A DNA stretch of 64,000 bases from Sipunculus nudus (taxonomy: Eukaryota; Annelida; Sipuncula; Golfingiida; Sipunculidae), in contig CM049306.1 in the NCBI GenBank assembly GCA_026874595.1, forward strand, positions 108,395,142 to 108,459,141, read 5' to 3'. The notes under the pieces were generated by a model. The model was not told the origin of the DNA, did no database searches, and worked only from the letters and a program-made list of their open reading frames with translations. Positions within the stretch are counted from its first letter, which is position 1. Every line of letters starts with the position of its first letter. This document shows, piece by piece, positions 1 to 13,511 of this stretch. Made by a program: the position numbers and the translations under genes.

Positions 1-1339
1 AGAGGAAAACAAAGGTGACCATCGTGGACACCACTGTGAACAGAGGAAAACAAAGGTGACCATCGTGGACACCACTGTGAACAGAGGAAAACAAAGGTGA
101 CCATCGTGGACACACAGCAAACAGAGAAAACAAAGGTGACCATCGTGGACACCACTGTAAACAGAGAAAACAAAGGTGACCATCGTGGACACCACTGTAA
201 ACAGAGAAAACAAAGGTGACCATCGTGGACACCACTGAAAACAGAGAAAACAAAGGTGACCATCGTGGACACACTGTAAACAGAGGAAAACAAAGGTGAC
301 CATCGTGGACACACTGTAAACAGAGAAAACAAAGGTGACCATCGTGGACACCACTGTAAACAGAGAAAACAAAGGTGACCATCGTGGACACACAGCAAAC
401 AGAGAAAACAAAGGTGACCATCGTGGACACACTGTAAACAGAGAAAACAAAGGTGACCATCGTGGACACACTGTAAACAGAGATATCAACACTGTTAACA
501 GAGATAACAACACTGTAAACAGAGAAAACAAAGGTGACCATCGTGGACACACTGTAAACAGAGATAACAACACTGTTAACAGAGATAACAACACTGTAAA
601 CAGAGAAAACAAAGGTGACCATCGTGGACACACTGTAAACAGAGAAAACAAAGGTGACCATCGTGGACACATTGTAAACAGAGATAACAAAGGTGACCAT
701 CGTGGACACCACTGTAAACAGAGAAAACAAAGGTGACCATCGTGGACACACTGTAAACAGAGATAACAACACTGTTAACAGAGATAACAACACTGTAAAC
801 AGAGATAACAAAGGTGACCATCGTGGACACACTGTAAACAGAGATAACAACACTGTTAACAGAGATAACAACACTGTAAACAGAGATAACAAAGGTGACC
901 ATCGTAGACACATTGTAAACAGAGATAACAAAGGTGACCATCGTGGACACCACTGTAAACAGAGAAAACAAAGGTGACCATCGTGGACACACTGTAAACA
1001 GAGATAACAACACTGTTAACAGAGATAACAACACTGTAAACAGAAATAACAAAGGTGACCATCGTGGACACATTGTAAACAGAGATAACAACACTGTAAA
1101 CAGAGATAACAACACTGTAAACAGAGATAAGAAAGGTGACCATCGTGGACACCACTGTAAACAGAGAAAACAAAGGTGACCATCGTGGACACACTGTAAA
1201 CAGAGAAAACAAAGGTGACCATCGTGGACACCACTGTGAACAGAGGAAAACAAAGGTGACCATCGTGGACACCACTGTAAACAGAGAAAACAAAGGTGAC
1301 CATCGTGGACACCACTGTAAACAGAGAAAACAAAGGTGA
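1..1339. repeat. 1.34-kb module, copy 1 (left part cut by the window)
   Basis: Unit order matches 5,224-6,562 at an offset of 5,223 bp, 14,207-15,385 at 14,206 and 29,820-31,158 at 29,819. It starts inside a 41-mer, so the matching region continues left of the window. It contains the first GATATC-marked 21-mer (482-487), a dense 21-mer block at about 693-1,180, one GTAGACACATT unit near 905, a GAAATAAC unit near 1,043 and a GATAAGAAAGG unit near 1,130. The match to the second copy breaks at about 1,340 versus 6,563. Confidence 0.88.
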
Positions 1340-2098
1340 CCATCGTGGACACCACTGAAAACAGAGAAAACAAAGGTGACCATCGTGGACACACTGTAAA
1401 CAGAGGAAAACAAAGGTGACCATCGTGGACACACTGTAAACAGAGAAAACAAAGGTGACCATCGTGGACACCACTGTAAACAGAGAAAAACAAAGGTGAC
1501 CATCGTGGACACCATTGTAAACAGAGAAAACAAAGGTGACCATCGTGGACACCACTGTAAACAGAGAAAACAAAGGTGACCATCGTGGACACCACTGTGA
1601 ACAGAGAAAACAAAGGTGACCATCGTGGACACCACTGTGAACAGAGGAAAACAAAGGTGACCATCGTGGACACCACTGTGAACAGAGGAAAACAAAGGTG
1701 ACCATCGTGGACACCAATGTAAACAGAGAAAACAAAGGTGACCATCGTGGACACCACTGTGAACAGAGGAAAACAAAGGTGACCATCGTGGACACCACTG
1801 TGAACAGAGGAAAACAAAGGTGACCATCGTGGACACCACTGTGAACAGAGGAAAACAAAGGTGACCATCGTGGACACACAGCAAACAGAGAAAACAAAGG
1901 TGACCATCGTGGACACCACTGTAAACAGAGAAAACAAAGGTGACCATCGTGGACACCACTGTAAACAGAGAAAACAAAGGTGACCATCGTGGACACCACT
2001 GAAAACAGAGAAAACAAAGGTGACCATCGTGGACACACTGTAAACAGAGGAAAACAAAGGTGACCATCGTGGACACACTGTAAACAGAGAAAACAAAG
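1340..2098. repeat. 40/41-mer stretch without 21-mers
   Basis: About 19 long units. GAAAACAGAG-start 40-mers and GTAAACAGAGG units open it. A unit with five A (GAGAAAAACAAAGG) follows near 1,486, and 41-mers dominate 1,630-1,870. A single CACCAATGT variant near 1,713 recurs near 5,173. It ends with the CACACAGCAAACAG junction unit and leads into the next GATATC core. Nothing other than repeat is present. Confidence 0.85.
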
Positions 2099-2579
2099 GT
2101 GACCATCGTGGACACCACTGTAAACAGAGAAAACAAAGGTGACCATCGTGGACACACAGCAAACAGAGAAAACAAAGGTGACCATCGTGGACACACTGTA
2201 AACAGAGAAAACAAAGGTGACCATCGTGGACACACTGTAAACAGAGATATCAACACTGTTAACAGAGATAACAACACTGTAAACAGAGAAAACAAAGGTG
2301 ACCATCGTGGACACACTGTAAACAGAGATAACAACACTGTTAACAGAGATAACAACACTGTAAACAGAGAAAACAAAGGTGACCATCGTGGACACACTGT
2401 AAACAGAGAAAACAAAGGTGACCATCGTGGACACATTGTAAACAGAGATAACAAAGGTGACCATCGTGGACACCACTGTAAACAGAGAAAACAAAGGTGA
2501 CCATCGTGGACACACTGTAAACAGAGATAACAACACTGTTAACAGAGATAACAACACTGTAAACAGAGATAACAAAGGT
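2099..2579. repeat. GATATC core block with paired 21-mers (GATATC at 2,246)
   Basis: Same 402-bp unit order as at 335, 5,558, 14,541, 26,039 and 30,154. A 40-mer leads to a CACACAGCAAAC junction and two 39-mers, then the GATATC 21-mer, a GTTAAC 21-mer, a 39-mer and another 21-mer pair, followed by 39-mers ending ACACATT. All units here except the last are 39 or 21 bp, both multiples of three, which is why a short plus-strand frame stays open across it. A third 21-mer pair follows at about 2,516-2,560. Confidence 0.85.
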
Positions 2580-4120
2580 GACCATCGTGGACACCACTGT
2601 AAACAGAGAAAACAAAGGTGACCATCGTGGACACCTCTGTGAACAGAGGAAAACAAAGGTGACCATCGTGGACACCACTGTGAACAGAGGAAAACAAAGG
2701 TGACCATCGTGGACACCACTGTGAACAGATATAACAAAGGTGACCATCGTGGACACCACTGTAAACAGAGAAAACAAAGGTGACCATCGTGGACACCACT
2801 GTGAACAGAGGAAAACAAAGGTGACCATCGTGGACACCACTGTAAACAGAGGAAAACAAAGGTGACCATCGTGGACACCACTGTAAACAGAGAAAACAAA
2901 GGTGACCATCGTGGACACAACTGTGAACAGAGGAAAACAAAGGTGACCATCGTGGACACCACTGTGAACAGAGAAAACAAAGGTGACCATCGTGGACACC
3001 ACTGTGAACAGAGGAAAACAAAGGTGACCATCGTGGACACCACTGTGAACAGAGGAAAACAATGGTGACCATCGTGGACACCACTGTAAACAGAGAAAAT
3101 AAAGGTGACCATCGTGGACACCACTGTGAACAGAGGAAAACAAAGGTGACCATCGTGGACACCACTGTGAACAGAGGAAAACAAAGGTGACCATCGTGGA
3201 CACCACTGTGAACAGAGGAAAACAAAGGTGACCATCGTGGACACACAGCAAACAGAGAAAACAAAGGTGACCATCGTGGACACCACTGTAAACAGAGAAA
3301 ACAAAGGTGACCATCGTGGACACCACTGTAAACAGAGAAAACAAAGGTGACCATCGTGGACACCACTGAAAACAGAGAAAACAAAGGTGACCATCGTGGA
3401 CACACTGTAAACAGAGGAAAACAAAGGTGACCATCGTGGACACACTGTAAACAGAGAAAACAAAGGTGACCATCGTGGACACCACTGTAAACAGAGAAAA
3501 ACAAAGGTGACCATCGTGGACACCACTGTAAACAGAGAAAACAAAGGTGACCATCGTGGACACCACTGTAAACAGAGAAAACAAAGGTGACCATCGTGGA
3601 CACCACTGTTAACATAGATAACAAAGGTGACCATCGTGGACACACTGTAAACAGAGAAAACAAAGGTGACCATCGTGGACACCACTGTGAACAGAGATAA
3701 CAAAGGTGACCATCGTGGACACCACTGTGAACAGAGGAAAACAAAGGTGACCATCGTGGACACCACTGTGAACAGAGATAACAAAGGTGACCATCGTGGA
3801 CACACTGTAAACAGAGAAAACAAAGGTGACCATCGTGGACACCACTGTGAACAGAGGAAAACAAAGGTGACCATCGTGGACACACTGTAAACAGAGATAA
3901 CAAAGGTGACCATCGTGGACACCACTGAAACAGAGGAAAACAAAGGTGACCATCGTGGACACATTGTAAACAGAAAAAACAAAGGTGACCATCGTGGACA
4001 CCACTGTAAACAGAGATAACAAAGGTGACCATCGTGGACACCACTGTAAACAGAGAAAACAAAGGTGACCATCGTGGACACCTCTGTGAACAGAGGAAAA
4101 CAAAGGTGACCATCGTGGAC
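2580..4120. repeat. 1.54-kb segment duplicated at 11,970-13,511 (offset 9,390)
   Basis: Shared rare variants fix the pairing: CACCTCTGTG at 2,632 and 12,022, AACAATGGTG near 3,060 and 12,450, and GTTAACATAG at 3,609 and 12,999. Past about 3,810 the offset becomes 9,391 because one 39-mer here is a 40-mer in the other copy. The second CACCTCTG (4,079) matches 13,470. It is rich in 41-mers (GTGAACAGAGG), with GATAAC 39/40-mers from 3,610 on. Confidence 0.82.
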
Positions 4121-5223
4121 ACCACTGTGAACAGAGGAAAACAAAGGTGACCATCGTGGACACCACTGTGAACAGATATAACAAAGGTGACCATCGTGGA
4201 CACCACTGTAAACAGAGAAAACAAAGGTGACCATCGTGGACACCACTGTGAACAGAGGAAAACAAAGGTGACCATCGTGGACACCACTGTAAACAGAGGA
4301 AAACAAAGGTGACCATCGTGGACACCACTGTAAACAGAGAAAACAAAGGTGACCATCGTGGACACCACTGTGAACAGAGGAAAACAAAGGTGACCATCGT
4401 GGACACCACTGTGAACAGAGAAAACAAAGGTGACCATCGTGGACACCACTGTGAACAGAGGAAAACAAAGGTGACCATCGTGGACACCACTGTGAACAGA
4501 GGAAAACAAAGGTGACCATCGTGGACACCACTGTAAACAGAGAAAACAAAGGTGACCATCGTGGACACCACTGTGAACAGAGGAAAACAAAGGTGACCAT
4601 CGTTGACACCACTGTGAACAGAGGAAAACAAAGGTGACCATCGTGGACACCACTGTGAACAGAGGAAAACAAAGGTGACCATCGTGGACACACAGCAAAC
4701 AGAGAAAACAAAGGTGACCATCGTGGACACCACTGTAAACAGAGAAAACAAAGGTGACCATCGTGGACACCACTGTAAACAGAGAAAACAAAGGTGACCA
4801 TCGTGGACACCACTGAAAACAGAGAAAACAAAGGTGACCATCGTGGACACACTGTAAACAGAGGAAAACAAAGGTGACCATCGTGGACACACTGTAAACA
4901 GAGAAAAACAAAGGTGACCATCGTGGACACCACTGTAAACAGAGAAAAACAAAGGTGACCATCGTGGACACCATTGTAAACAGAGAAAACAAAGGTGACC
5001 ATCGTGGACACCACTGTAAACAGAGAAAACAAAGGTGACCATCGTGGACACCACTGTGAACAGAGAAAACAAAGGTGACCATCGTGGACACCACTGTGAA
5101 CAGAGGAAAACAAAGGTGACCATCGTGGACACCACTGTGAACAGAGGAAAACAAAGGTGACCATCGTGGACACCAATGTAAACAGAGAAAACAAAGGTGA
5201 CCATCGTGGACACCACTGTGAAC
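4121..5223. repeat. 41-mer-rich stretch leading into module copy 2
   Basis: About 27 long units, no 21-mers. It begins with 41-mers and one GATATAAC unit (near 4,171; also near 2,728, 12,119, 54,571 and 57,048). The stretch from about 4,680 matches 13.7-14.2 kb at an offset of 8,983 bp, shown by the CACCATTG variant at 4,970 and 13,953. A CGTTGACACC variant lies near 4,603. It ends in 41-mers. Confidence 0.8.
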
Positions 5224-6562
5224 AGAGGAAAACAAAGGTGACCATCGTGGACACCACTGTGAACAGAGGAAAACAAAGGTGACCATCGTGGACACCACTG
5301 TGAACAGAGGAAAACAAAGGTGACCATCGTGGACACACAGCAAACAGAGAAAACAAAGGTGACCATCGTGGACACCACTGTAAACAGAGAAAACAAAGGT
5401 GACCATCGTGGACACCACTGTAAACAGAGAAAACAAAGGTGACCATCGTGGACACCACTGAAAACAGAGAAAACAAAGGTGACCATCGTGGACACACTGT
5501 AAACAGAGGAAAACAAAGGTGACCATCGTGGACACACTGTAAACAGAGAAAACAAAGGTGACCATCGTGGACACCACTGTAAACAGAGAAAACAAAGGTG
5601 ACCATCGTGGACACACAGCAAACAGAGAAAACAAAGGTGACCATCGTGGACACACTGTAAACAGAGAAAACAAAGGTGACCATCGTGGACACACTGTAAA
5701 CAGAGATATCAACACTGTTAACAGAGATAACAACACTGTAAACAGAGAAAACAAAGGTGACCATCGTGGACACACTGTAAACAGAGATAACAACACTGTT
5801 AACAGAGATAACAACACTGTAAACAGAGAAAACAAAGGTGACCATCGTGGACACACTGTAAACAGAGAAAACAAAGGTGACCATCGTGGACACATTGTAA
5901 ACAGAGATAACAAAGGTGACCATCGTGGACACCACTGTAAACAGAGAAAACAAAGGTGACCATCGTGGACACACTGTAAACAGAGATAACAACACTGTTA
6001 ACAGAGATAACAACACTGTAAACAGAGATAACAAAGGTGACCATCGTGGACACACTGTAAACAGAGATAACAACACTGTTAACAGAGATAACAACACTGT
6101 AAACAGAGATAACAAAGGTGACCATCGTAGACACATTGTAAACAGAGATAACAAAGGTGACCATCGTGGACACCACTGTAAACAGAGAAAACAAAGGTGA
6201 CCATCGTGGACACACTGTAAACAGAGATAACAACACTGTTAACAGAGATAACAACACTGTAAACAGAAATAACAAAGGTGACCATCGTGGACACATTGTA
6301 AACAGAGATAACAACACTGTAAACAGAGATAACAACACTGTAAACAGAGATAAGAAAGGTGACCATCGTGGACACCACTGTAAACAGAGAAAACAAAGGT
6401 GACCATCGTGGACACACTGTAAACAGAGAAAACAAAGGTGACCATCGTGGACACCACTGTGAACAGAGGAAAACAAAGGTGACCATCGTGGACACCACTG
6501 TAAACAGAGAAAACAAAGGTGACCATCGTGGACACCACTGTAAACAGAGAAAACAAAGGTGA
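5224..6562. repeat. 1.34-kb module, copy 2
   Basis: Reproduces 1-1,339 unit for unit at +5,223, including GATATC (5,705), the 21-mer-rich block (5,916-6,400), the GTAGACACATT unit near 6,128, GAAATAAC near 6,266 and GATAAGAAAGG near 6,353. After 6,562 the two copies part: here a GATAAC 39-mer and a GGATACC unit follow, whereas copy 1 continues with GAAAAC 40-mers. Confidence 0.88.
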
Positions 6563-8463
6563 CCATCGTGGACACACTGTAAACAGAGATAACAAAGGTG
6601 ACCATCGTGGATACCACTGTAAACAGAGAAAACAAAGGTGACCATCGTGGACACCACTGTGAACAGAGGAAAACAAAGGTGACCATCGTGGACACCACTG
6701 TGAACAGAGAAAACAAAGGTGACCATCGTGGACACCACTGTAAACAGAGAAAACAAAGGTGACCATCGTGGACACATTGTAAACAGAGAAAACAAAGGTG
6801 ACCATCGTGGACACACTGTAAACAGAGAAAACAAAGGTGACCATCGTAGACACCACTTTAAACAGAGAAAACAAAGGTGACCATCGTGGACACCACTGAA
6901 AACAGAGAAAACAATGGTGACCATCGTGGACACACTGTAAACAGAGGAAAACAAAGGTGACCATCGTGGACACATTGTAAACAGAGAAAACAAAGGTGAC
7001 CATCGTGGACACACTGTAAACAGAGAAAACAAAGGTGACCATCGTGGACACCACTGTAAACAGAGAAAACAAAGGTGACCTTCGTGGACACCACTGTAAA
7101 CAGAGAAAACAAAGGTGACCTTCGTGGACACCACTGAAAACAGAGAAAACAAAGGTGACCATCGTGGACACCACTGAAAACAGAGAAAACAAAGGTGACC
7201 ATTGTGGACACACTGTAAACAGAGGAAAACAAAGGTGACCATCGTGGACACATTGTAAACAGAGAAAACAAAGGTGACCATCGTGGACACACTGTAAACA
7301 GAGAAAACAAAGGTGACCATCGTGGACACACTGTAAACAGAGAAAACAAAGGTGACCATCGTGGACACATTGTAAACAGAGATAACAAAGGTGACCATCG
7401 TGGACACCACTGTAAACAGAGAAAACAAAGGTGACCATCGTGGACACACTGTAAACAGAGAAAACAAAGGCGACCATCGTGGACACCACTGTAAACAGAG
7501 AAAACAAAGGTGACCATCGTGGACACCACTGTGAACAGAGGAAAACAAAGGTGACCATCGTGGACACACAGCAAACACAGAAAACAAAGGTGACCATCGT
7601 GGACACCACTGTAAACAGAGAAAACAAAGGTGACCATCGTGGACACCACTGTAAACAGAGAAAACAAAGGTGACCATCGTGGACACCACTGAAAACAGAG
7701 AAAACAAAGGTGACCATCGTGGACACACTGAAAACAGAGGAAAACAAAGGTGACCATCGTGGATACCACTGTAAACAGAGAAAACAAAGGTGACCATCGT
7801 GGACACCACTGTGAACAGAGGAAAACAAAGGTGACCATCGTGGACACCACTGTGAACAGAGAAAACAAAGGTGACCATCGTGGACACCACTGTAAACAGA
7901 GAAAACAAAGGTGACCATCGTGGACACATTGTAAACAGAGAAAACAAAGGTGACCATCGTGGACACACTGTAAACAGAGAAAACAAAGGTGACCATCGTA
8001 GACACCACTGTAAACAGAGAAAACAAAGGTGACCATCGTGGACACCACTGAAAACAGAGAAAACAATGGTGACCATCGTGGACACACTGTAAACAGAGGA
8101 AAACAAAGGTGACCATCGTGGACACATTGTAAACAGAGAAAACAAAGGTGACCATCGTGGACACACTGTAAACAGAGAAAACAAAGGTGACCATCGTGGA
8201 CACCACTGTAAACAGAGAAAACAAAGGTGACCTTCGTGGACACCACTGTAAACAGAGAAAACAAAGGTGACCTTCGTGGACACCACTGAAAACAGAGAAA
8301 ACAAAGGTGACCATCGTGGACACCACTGAAAACAGAGAAAACAAAGGTGACCATCGAGGACACACTGTAAACAAGGAAAACAAAGGTGACCATCGTGGAC
8401 ACATTGTAAACAGAGAAAACAAAGGTGACCATCGTGGACACACTGTAAACAGAGAAAACAAAG
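6563..8463. repeat. Tandem pair with 1,152-bp offset
   Basis: About 6,610-7,312 repeats at 7,762-8,463. Linked markers are GGATACC (6,609 and 7,761), GTAGACACC (6,846 and 7,998), AACAATGG (near 6,911 and 8,063) and a pair of consecutive CCTTCGTGG units (7,079 and 7,119; 8,231 and 8,271). Differences include CCACTTTAAAC only in the first copy, CCATTGTGG (7,199) versus CCATCGAGG (8,350), and a 1-base loss giving AACAAGGAAAAC at 8,371. An isolated GGCGACC variant lies at 7,470, with no GATATC 291 bp upstream of it. Confidence 0.82.
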
Positions 8464-10483
8464 GTGACCATCGTGGACACCACTGAAAACAGAGAAAACA
8501 AAGGTGACCATCGTGGACACACTGTAAACAGAGAAAACAAAGGTGACCATCGTGGACACACTGTAAACAGAGAAAACAACACTGTTAACAGAGATAACAA
8601 CACTGTAAACAGAGAAAAGAAAGGTGACCATCGTGGACACACAGCAAACAGAGAAAACAAAGGTGACCATCGTGGACACACTGTAAACAGAGAAAACAAA
8701 GGTGACCATCGTGGACACACTGTAAACAGAGATATCAACACTGTTAACAGAGATAACAACACTGTAAACAGAGAAAACAAAGGTGACCATCGTTGACACA
8801 CTGTAAACAGAGATAACAACACTGTTAACAGAGATAACAACACTGTAAACAGAGAAAACAAAGGTGACCATCGTGGACACACTGTAAACAGAGAAAACAA
8901 AGGTGACCATCGTGGACACATTGTAAACAGAGATAACAAAGGTGACCATCGTGGACACCACTGTAAACAGAGAAAACAAAGGTGACCATCGTGGACACAC
9001 TGTAAACAGAGAAAACAAAGGCGACCATCGTGGACACCACTGTAAACAGAGAAAACAAAGGTGACCATCGTGGACACCACTGTGAACAGAGGAAAACAAA
9101 GGTGACCATCGTGGACACACAGCAAACAGAGAAAACAAAGGTGACCATCGTGGACACCACTGTAAACAGAGAAAACAAAGGTGACCATCGTGGACACCAC
9201 TGTAAACAGAGAAAACAAAGGTGACCATCGTGGACACCACTGAAAACAGAGAAAACAAAGGTGACCATCGTGGACACCACTGTAAACAGAGAAAACAAAG
9301 GTGACCATCGTGGACACCACTGTAAACAGAGATAACAAAGGTGACCATCGTGGACACATTGTAAACAGAGAAAACAAAGGTGACCATCGTGGACACACTG
9401 TAAACAGAGAAAACAAAGGTGACCATCGTAGACACCACTGTAAACAGAGAAAACAAAGGTGACCATCGTGGACACCACTGAAAACAGAGAAAAAAAGGTG
9501 ACCATCGTGGACACACTGTAAACAGAGGAAAACAAAGGTGACCATCGTGGACACATTGTAAACAGAGAAAACAAAGGTGACCATCGTGGACACACTGTAA
9601 ACAGAGAAAACAAAGGTGACCATCGTGGACACCACTGTAAACAGAGAAAACAAAGGTGACCTTCGTGGACACCACGGTAAACAGAGAAAACAAAGGTGAC
9701 CATCGTGGACACACTGTAAACAGAGAAAACAAAGGTGACCATCGTGGACACCACTGAAAACAGAGAAAACAAAGGTGACCATCGTGGACACACTGTAAAC
9801 AGAGAAAACAAAGGTGACCATCGTGGACACACTGTAAACAGAGAAAACAACACTGTTAACAGAGATAACAACACTGTAAACAGAGATAACAAAGGTGACC
9901 ATCGTGGACACACTGTAAACAGAGATAACAACACTGTTAACAGAGATAACAACACTGTAAACAGAGATAACAAAGGTGACCATCGTGGACACCACTGTAA
10001 ACAGAGGAAAACAAAGGTGACCATCGTGGACACCACTGTAAACAGAGAAAACAAAGGTGACCATCGTGGACACCACTGTGAACAGAGGAAAACAAAGGTG
10101 ACCATCGTGGACACCACTGTAAACAGAGAAAACAAAGGTGACCATCGTGGACACCACTGTAAACAGAGAAAACAAAGGTGACCATCGTGGACACCACTGT
10201 AAACAGAGAAAACAAAGGTGACCATCGTGGACACATTGTAAACAGAGAAAACAAAGGTGACCATCGTGGACACACTGTAAACAGAGAAAACAAAGGTGAC
10301 CATCGTGGACACACTGTAAACAGAGAAAACAAAGGTGACCATCGTGGACACCACTGTAAACAGAGAAAACAAAGGTGACCATCGTGGACACCACTGAAAA
10401 CAGAGAAAACAAAGGTGACCATTGTGGACACACTGTAAACAGAGGAAAACAAAGGTGACCATCGTGGACACATTGTAAACAGA
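8464..10483. repeat. GATATC core (8,731) and related stretch
   Basis: GATATC at 8,731 is followed by GGCGACC at 9,022 (+291). From here to about 9,690 the order matches 36,915-37,870 at an offset of 28,184 bp, including the 1-base-shorter unit GAGAAAAAAAGG (near 9,490 and 37,675) and the CCACGGTAAAC unit (9,671 and 37,855). The 9,735-10,181 part has two 21-mer pairs and 39-mers, then GAAAAC 39/40-mers up to 10,480. A CGTTGAC variant lies at about 8,791. Confidence 0.8.
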
Positions 10484-11969
10484 GATATCAAAGGTGACCA
10501 TCGTGGACACACTGTAAACAGAGATAACAAAGGTGACCATCGTGGACACACTGTAAACAGAGAAAACAAAGGTGACCATCGTGGACACCACTGTAAACAG
10601 AGAAAACAAAGGTGACCATCGTGGACATCACTGTAAACAGAGATAACAAAGGTGACCATCGTGGACAACACTGTAAACAGAGATAACAAAGGTGACCATC
10701 GTGGACACCACTGTAAACAGAGATAACAAAGGTGACCATCGTGGACACATTGTAAACAGAAAAAACAAAGGTGACCATCGTGGACACCACTGTAAACAGA
10801 GATAACAAAGGTGACCATCGTGGACACACTGTAAACAGAGATAACAAAGGTGACCATCGTGGACACCACTGTAAACAGAGAAAACAAAGGTGACCATCGT
10901 GGACACACTGTAAACAGAGATAACAACACTGTTAACAGAGATAACAACACTGTAAACAGAGATAACAAAGGTGACCATCGTGGACACACTGTAAACAGAG
11001 AAAACAAAGGTGACCATCGTGGACACCACTGTAAACAGAGATAACAAAGGTGACCATCGTGGACACACTGTAAACAGAGAAAACAAAGGTGACCATCGTG
11101 GACACCACTGTAAACAGAGATAACAAAGGTGACCATCGTGGACACCACTGTAAACAGAGATAACAAAGGTGACCATCGTGGACAACACTGTAAACAGAGA
11201 TAACAAAGGTGACCATCGTGGACACCACTGTAAACAGAGATAACAAAGGTGACCATCGTGGACACCACTGTAAACAGAGATAACAAAGGTGACCATCGTG
11301 GACACACTGTAAACAGAGATAACAAAGGTGACCATCGTGGACACACTGTAAACAGAGAAAACAAAGGTGACCATCGTGGACACCACTGTAAACAGAGATA
11401 ACAAAGGTGACCATCGTGGACACCACTGTAAACAGAGATAACAAAGGTGACCATCGTGGACACCACTGAAACAGAGGAAAACAAAGGTGACCATCGTGGA
11501 CACATTGTAAACAGAGAAAACAAAGGTGACCATCGTGGACACAACTGTGAACAGAGAAAACAAAGGTGACCATCGTGGTCACCACTGTAAACAGAGAAAA
11601 CAAAGGTGACCATCGTGGACACCACTGTGAACAGAGGAAAACAAAGGTGACCATCGTGGACACCACTGTGAACAGAGGAAAACAAAGGTGACCATCGTGG
11701 ACACCACTGTGAACAGAGATAACAAAGGTGACCATCGTGGACACCACTGTAAACAGGGAAAACAAAGGTGACCATCGTGGACACCACTGTGAACAGAGGA
11801 AAACAAAGGTGACCATCGTGGACACACTGTAAACAGAGATAACAAAGGTGACCATCGTGGACACCACTGAAACAGAGGAAAACAAAGGTGACCATCGTGG
11901 ACACCACTGTAAACAGAGATAACAAAGGTGACCATCGTGGACACCACTGTAAACAGAGAAAACAAAGGT
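10484..11969. repeat. GATAAC-rich domain, nearly free of 21-mers
   Basis: The prevailing unit is the 39/40-mer with GATAACAAAGG rather than GAAAACAAAGG. Only one 21-mer pair is present (about 10,912-10,955). Odd units are GATATCAAAGG at 10,484 (a GATATC inside a long unit, not the usual 21-mer), CATCACTG near 10,626, GACAACACTG near 10,665 and 11,182, and GTGGTCACC near 11,577. The shorter CCACTGAAACAGAGG unit near 11,465 recurs near 11,868. The composition resembles 53.7-54.5 kb and 61.3-63.8 kb, so this may be an older or separately amplified subfamily. Confidence 0.8.
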
Positions 11970-13511
11970 GACCATCGTGGACACCACTGTAAACAGAGAA
12001 AACAAAGGTGACCATCGTGGACACCTCTGTGAACAGAGGAAAACAAAGGTGACCATCGTGGACACCACTGTGAACAGAGGAAAACAAAGGTGACCATCGT
12101 GGACACCACTGTGAACAGATATAACAAAGGTGACCATCGTGGACACCACTGTAAACAGAGAAAACAAAGGTGACCATCGTGGACACCACTGTGAACAGAG
12201 GAAAACAAAGGTGACCATCGTGGACACCACTGTAAACAGAGGAAAACAAAGGTGACCATCGTGGACACCACTGTAAACAGAGAAAACAAAGGTGACCATC
12301 GTGGACACCACTGTGAACAGAGGAAAACAAAGGTGACCATCGTGGACACCACTGTGAACAGAGAAAACAAAGGTGACCATCGTGGACACCACTGTGAACA
12401 GAGGAAAACAAAGGTGACCATCGTGGACACCACTGTGAACAGAGGAAAACAATGGTGACCATCGTGGACACCACTGTAAACAGAGAAAACAAAGGTGACC
12501 ATCGTGGACACCACTGTGAACAGAGGAAAACAAAGGTGACCATCGTGGACACCACTGTGAACAGAGGAAAACAAAGGTGACCATCGTGGACACCACTGTG
12601 AACAGAGGAAAACAAAGGTGACCATCGTGGACACACAGCAAACAGAGAAAACAAAGGTGACCATCGTGGACACCACTGTAAACAGAGAAAACAAAGGTGA
12701 CCATCGTGGACACCACTGTAAACAGAGAAAACAAAGGTGACCATCGTGGACACCACTGAAAACAGAGAAAACAAAGGTGACCATCGTGGACACACTGTAA
12801 ACAGAGGAAAACAAAGGTGAACATCGTGGACACACTGTAAACAGAGAAAACAAAGGTGACCATCGTGGACACCACTGTAAACAGAGAAAAACAAAGGTGA
12901 CCATCGTGGACACCACTGTAAACAGAGAAAACAAAGGTGACCATCGTGGACACCACTGTAAACAGAGAAAACAAAGGTGACCATCGTAGACACCACTGTT
13001 AACATAGATAACAAAGGTGACCATCGTGGACACACTGTAAACAGAGAAAACAAAGGTGACCATCGTGGACACCACTGTGAACAGAGATAACAAAGGTGAC
13101 CATCGTGGACACCACTGTGAACAGAGGAAAACAAAGGTGACCATCGTGGACACCACTGTGAACAGAGATAACAAAGGTGACCATCGTGGACACCACTGTA
13201 AACAGAGAAAACAAAGGTGACCATCGTGGACACCACTGTGAACAGAGGAAAACAAAGGTGACCATCGTGGACACACTGTAAACAGAGATAACAAAGGTGA
13301 CCATCGTGGACACCACTGAAACAGAGGAAAACAAAGGTGACCATCGTGGACACATTGTAAACAGAGAAAACAAAGGTGACCATCGTGGACACCACTGTAA
13401 ACAGAGATAACAAAGGTGACCATCGTGGACACCACTGTAAACAGAGAAAACAAAGGTGACCATCGTGGACACCTCTGTGAACAGAGGAAAACAAAGGTGA
13501 CCATCGTGGAC
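11970..13511. repeat. Second copy of the 2,580-4,120 segment
   Basis: Offset 9,390, changing to 9,391 after about 13,200. Copy-specific changes are GGTGAACATCG near 12,819, GTAGACACC near 12,987 and GAGAAAAC near 13,361 where the first copy has GAAAAAAC. The match ends at about 13,510, where this copy passes directly to GTAAAC 40-mers and lacks the GATATAAC unit seen at 4,171. Confidence 0.82.
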
